DNA of 7,814 nucleotides, taken from contig MUGD01000092.1 in the NCBI GenBank assembly GCA_002900555.1, positions 1 through 7,814 of the forward strand, given 5' to 3'. Position numbers and translations under genes: made by a program. The notes beneath the pieces were generated by a model. The model did no database searches. It worked only from the letters and a program-made list of their open reading frames with translations, and was not told the origin of the DNA. The DNA is from Thermoplasmata archaeon M9B2D. Lineage in GTDB: Archaea; Thermoplasmatota; E2; DHVEG-1. Below are positions 6,636 to 7,814 of the stretch, piece by piece (position 1 is the first letter of the stretch; each line of letters begins with the position of its first letter).

Positions 6636-7814
6636 TCAGGATTTTTTGCTTTTGGATTGGCTGATGTACTTTGGAAGCCATATCCTGACTTCAAGTCCCT
6701 GCGAGTACTGTCCAGGAACTCGATCGTACAGTTCAATACGTCCTCCATACTTCTCAACGAGATGGTTTACTGTATGGAGACCCAATCCTCCGAATCTTCG
6801 AGACATATTGAATAGCCCTGCTTTTGTGGAATCAGGTATTCCTGGGCCATCATCGCTTATGGACAGAAGATAATCCAATCCTGAGCTCTCAAGACGTATC
6901 CAGACCCTTTTCCGCTCTTTGATATTATGTTCTACTGAATTCATGAGAATATTCGAAACAAGCAGCTCAAGATACTCATCTGCTTTGACTCTTGCATCAC
7001 CGCCCATGATGAATGTCTCGAAGGTGATGTTCTCTGCATGAGACATGGCATCTATGCAGGTATTCACTGCTTGCGTAAGAGACCTATCTGATAACGGCAC
7101 GGAGAGGAGTTGCTCTGTCGAATTTGCCTCTTGAATTATCCTAGAACAACGTTTGATTGCATCACCGATTATCTTGTAGAATGAATTCTTTACGCTATCC
7201 TCTGTGGCATTCAGCATCAGTGCTGCACTGTTAAGGATTACTTGCAGTTGCTGTGCCAAGTCATGACCCATCAAATCAAGATACAAAAGGGCTCTGTCCT
7301 TTGCAGATCGCAATTCACGCTCAGATTGATGACGTCCACTGATGTCTATTGTCACCGTTTGAATAGCAGGTGCTCCATCATATTCTACTTGACTTGAAAA
7401 ACTCTCGACCCACCGTATCTCGCCATTCTTTCTTACATAGCGATACTCATACCTTGGAGCAATTGCACGACCAGCGATTTTGTCTCGCATTCGTTTTGTC
7501 AAATCTTCTCGATCATCAGGATGGACCAAATTCCATACATCATCTGCTGACATTTGAGCAAGCTCATCATCATCATATCCAACAAGACTCTTGAATGCTG
7601 GATTGTAATAGAGAAACTTTTCTTGTGTCATAATTGTAATCGCCTGAGGAGAATGTTCTGCAAGGGTACGATACTTCAACTCTGAAGTTCGAAGATTCTC
7701 CTCAAACTCTTTCGCATCAGTGATATCAATAATGAGCACCTGAACAGCAGGAGCTCCCTCATATTCAATATTCCCTGAGAATGCTTGCACCCATCTTATG
7801 CTATTATCTCTACG
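6636..7814 (-). CDS. PAS-repeat sensor histidine kinase (5' end outside window)
   Basis: The frame stays open to the right edge. The GTG at 7790 is internal, since eight upstream codons (R-R-D-N-S-I-R-W) continue a PAS C-terminal motif. Counting from that GTG, residues up to about 25 finish one PAS/PAC module and 33-155 form a complete PAS domain. A coiled linker (about 153-172) leads to the H-box with phospho-acceptor His176 in LMGHDLAQQ. The HATPase domain (about 265-376) has an N-box with Asn280 and Asn284, a G1 box DDGPGIP (313-319) and a G2 box GGLGL (334-338). All residues needed for autophosphorylation are present. The H-D pair followed by a polar stretch is common in archaeal kinases. 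No membrane helix lies in the visible part, so ligand or redox sensing through PAS in the cytosol is likely. No receiver domain or response regulator is in the window, so the partner is unknown. Confidence 0.88.
   Translation of the reverse strand, partial: RRDNSIRWVQAFSGNIEYEGAPAVQVLIIDITDAKEFEENLRTSELKYRTLAEHSPQAITIMTQEKFLYYNPAFKSLVGYDDDELAQMSADDVWNLVHPDDREDLTKRMRDKIAGRAIAPRYEYRYVRKNGEIRWVESFSSQVEYDGAPAIQTVTIDISGRHQSERELRSAKDRALLYLDLMGHDLAQQLQVILNSAALMLNATEDSVKNSFYKIIGDAIKRCSRIIQEANSTEQLLSVPLSDRSLTQAVNTCIDAMSHAENITFETFIMGGDARVKADEYLELLVSNILMNSVEHNIKERKRVWIRLESSGLDYLLSISDDGPGIPDSTKAGLFNMSRRFGGLGLHTVNHLVEKYGGRIELYDRVPGQYSQGLEVRIWLPKYISQSKSKKS

Noticed and set aside
6640..6654. T-rich stretch as terminator of the DUF362 gene
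   Set aside because: The T6 run is explained by Lys codons at the kinase C-terminus and has no hairpin before it. It could still aid oligo-T termination, but the evidence is too thin to call.
6380..6757. 125-codon minus-strand frame across the end of the DUF362 gene and the end of the kinase gene
   Set aside because: It lies antisense to a clear DUF362 gene and out of frame with the kinase C-terminus. Its translation has no recognisable domain.
7788..7790. GTG as the true start of the histidine kinase
   Set aside because: Codons upstream continue a PAS C-terminal motif (R-R-D-N-S-I-R-W) that matches the second PAS copy, so the gene begins outside the window.
1..7814. Defence island, mobile element or CRISPR array
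   Set aside because: No regularly spaced repeats, terminal inverted repeats, transposase, nuclease, toxin or integrase motifs were seen in the coding frames or gaps.

Overview
The window looks like chromosomal DNA of an archaeon, most probably an Asgard archaeon of the Thorarchaeota type. This is inferred from several features. A large surface protein ends in a threonine run, one membrane helix and a lysine tail. The histidine kinase has an archaeal-style H-box. TATA-like boxes sit about 25-30 bases before start codons, as in leaderless archaeal genes, while other genes have GGTGA/GTGA ribosome sites. The DNA is AT-rich by eye. No rRNA, tRNA, CRISPR array, transposase, integrase or phage gene was seen.

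Layout, left to right. (1) The 3' part of a long cell-surface protein gene, cut by the left edge, made of tandem beta-sandwich repeats, an Ig-like domain, a Thr stalk and a C-terminal membrane anchor; a hairpin plus T-run follows it. (2) A ten-helix EamA/DMT-type transporter. (3) Convergent to it with a 1-base gap, a cytosolic HtrA/Deg-type serine protease with one PDZ domain. (4) Divergent from the protease, a small membrane methyltransferase of the isoprenylcysteine/phospholipid methyltransferase type. (5) Convergent to that with an 8-base gap, a membrane protein with a duplicated helical hairpin, an HTH-like segment and a C-terminal zinc ribbon. (6) Divergent from that, a ferredoxin-less DUF362 protein. 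(7) Convergent to that, a PAS-repeat sensor histidine kinase cut by the right edge.

From the protease onward the genes alternate in strand, forming two divergent pairs that share short promoter regions and three tail-to-tail junctions. No two neighbours form a clear same-strand operon, so shared function cannot be argued from operon structure. Several products concern the envelope or sensing: surface protein, transporter, membrane methyltransferase, membrane zinc-ribbon protein, sensor kinase. This reads as ordinary accessory or housekeeping archaeal gene content. I found no convincing signature of a new defence or mobile system. The least explained gene is the duplicated-hairpin zinc-ribbon protein at 4865-5578.
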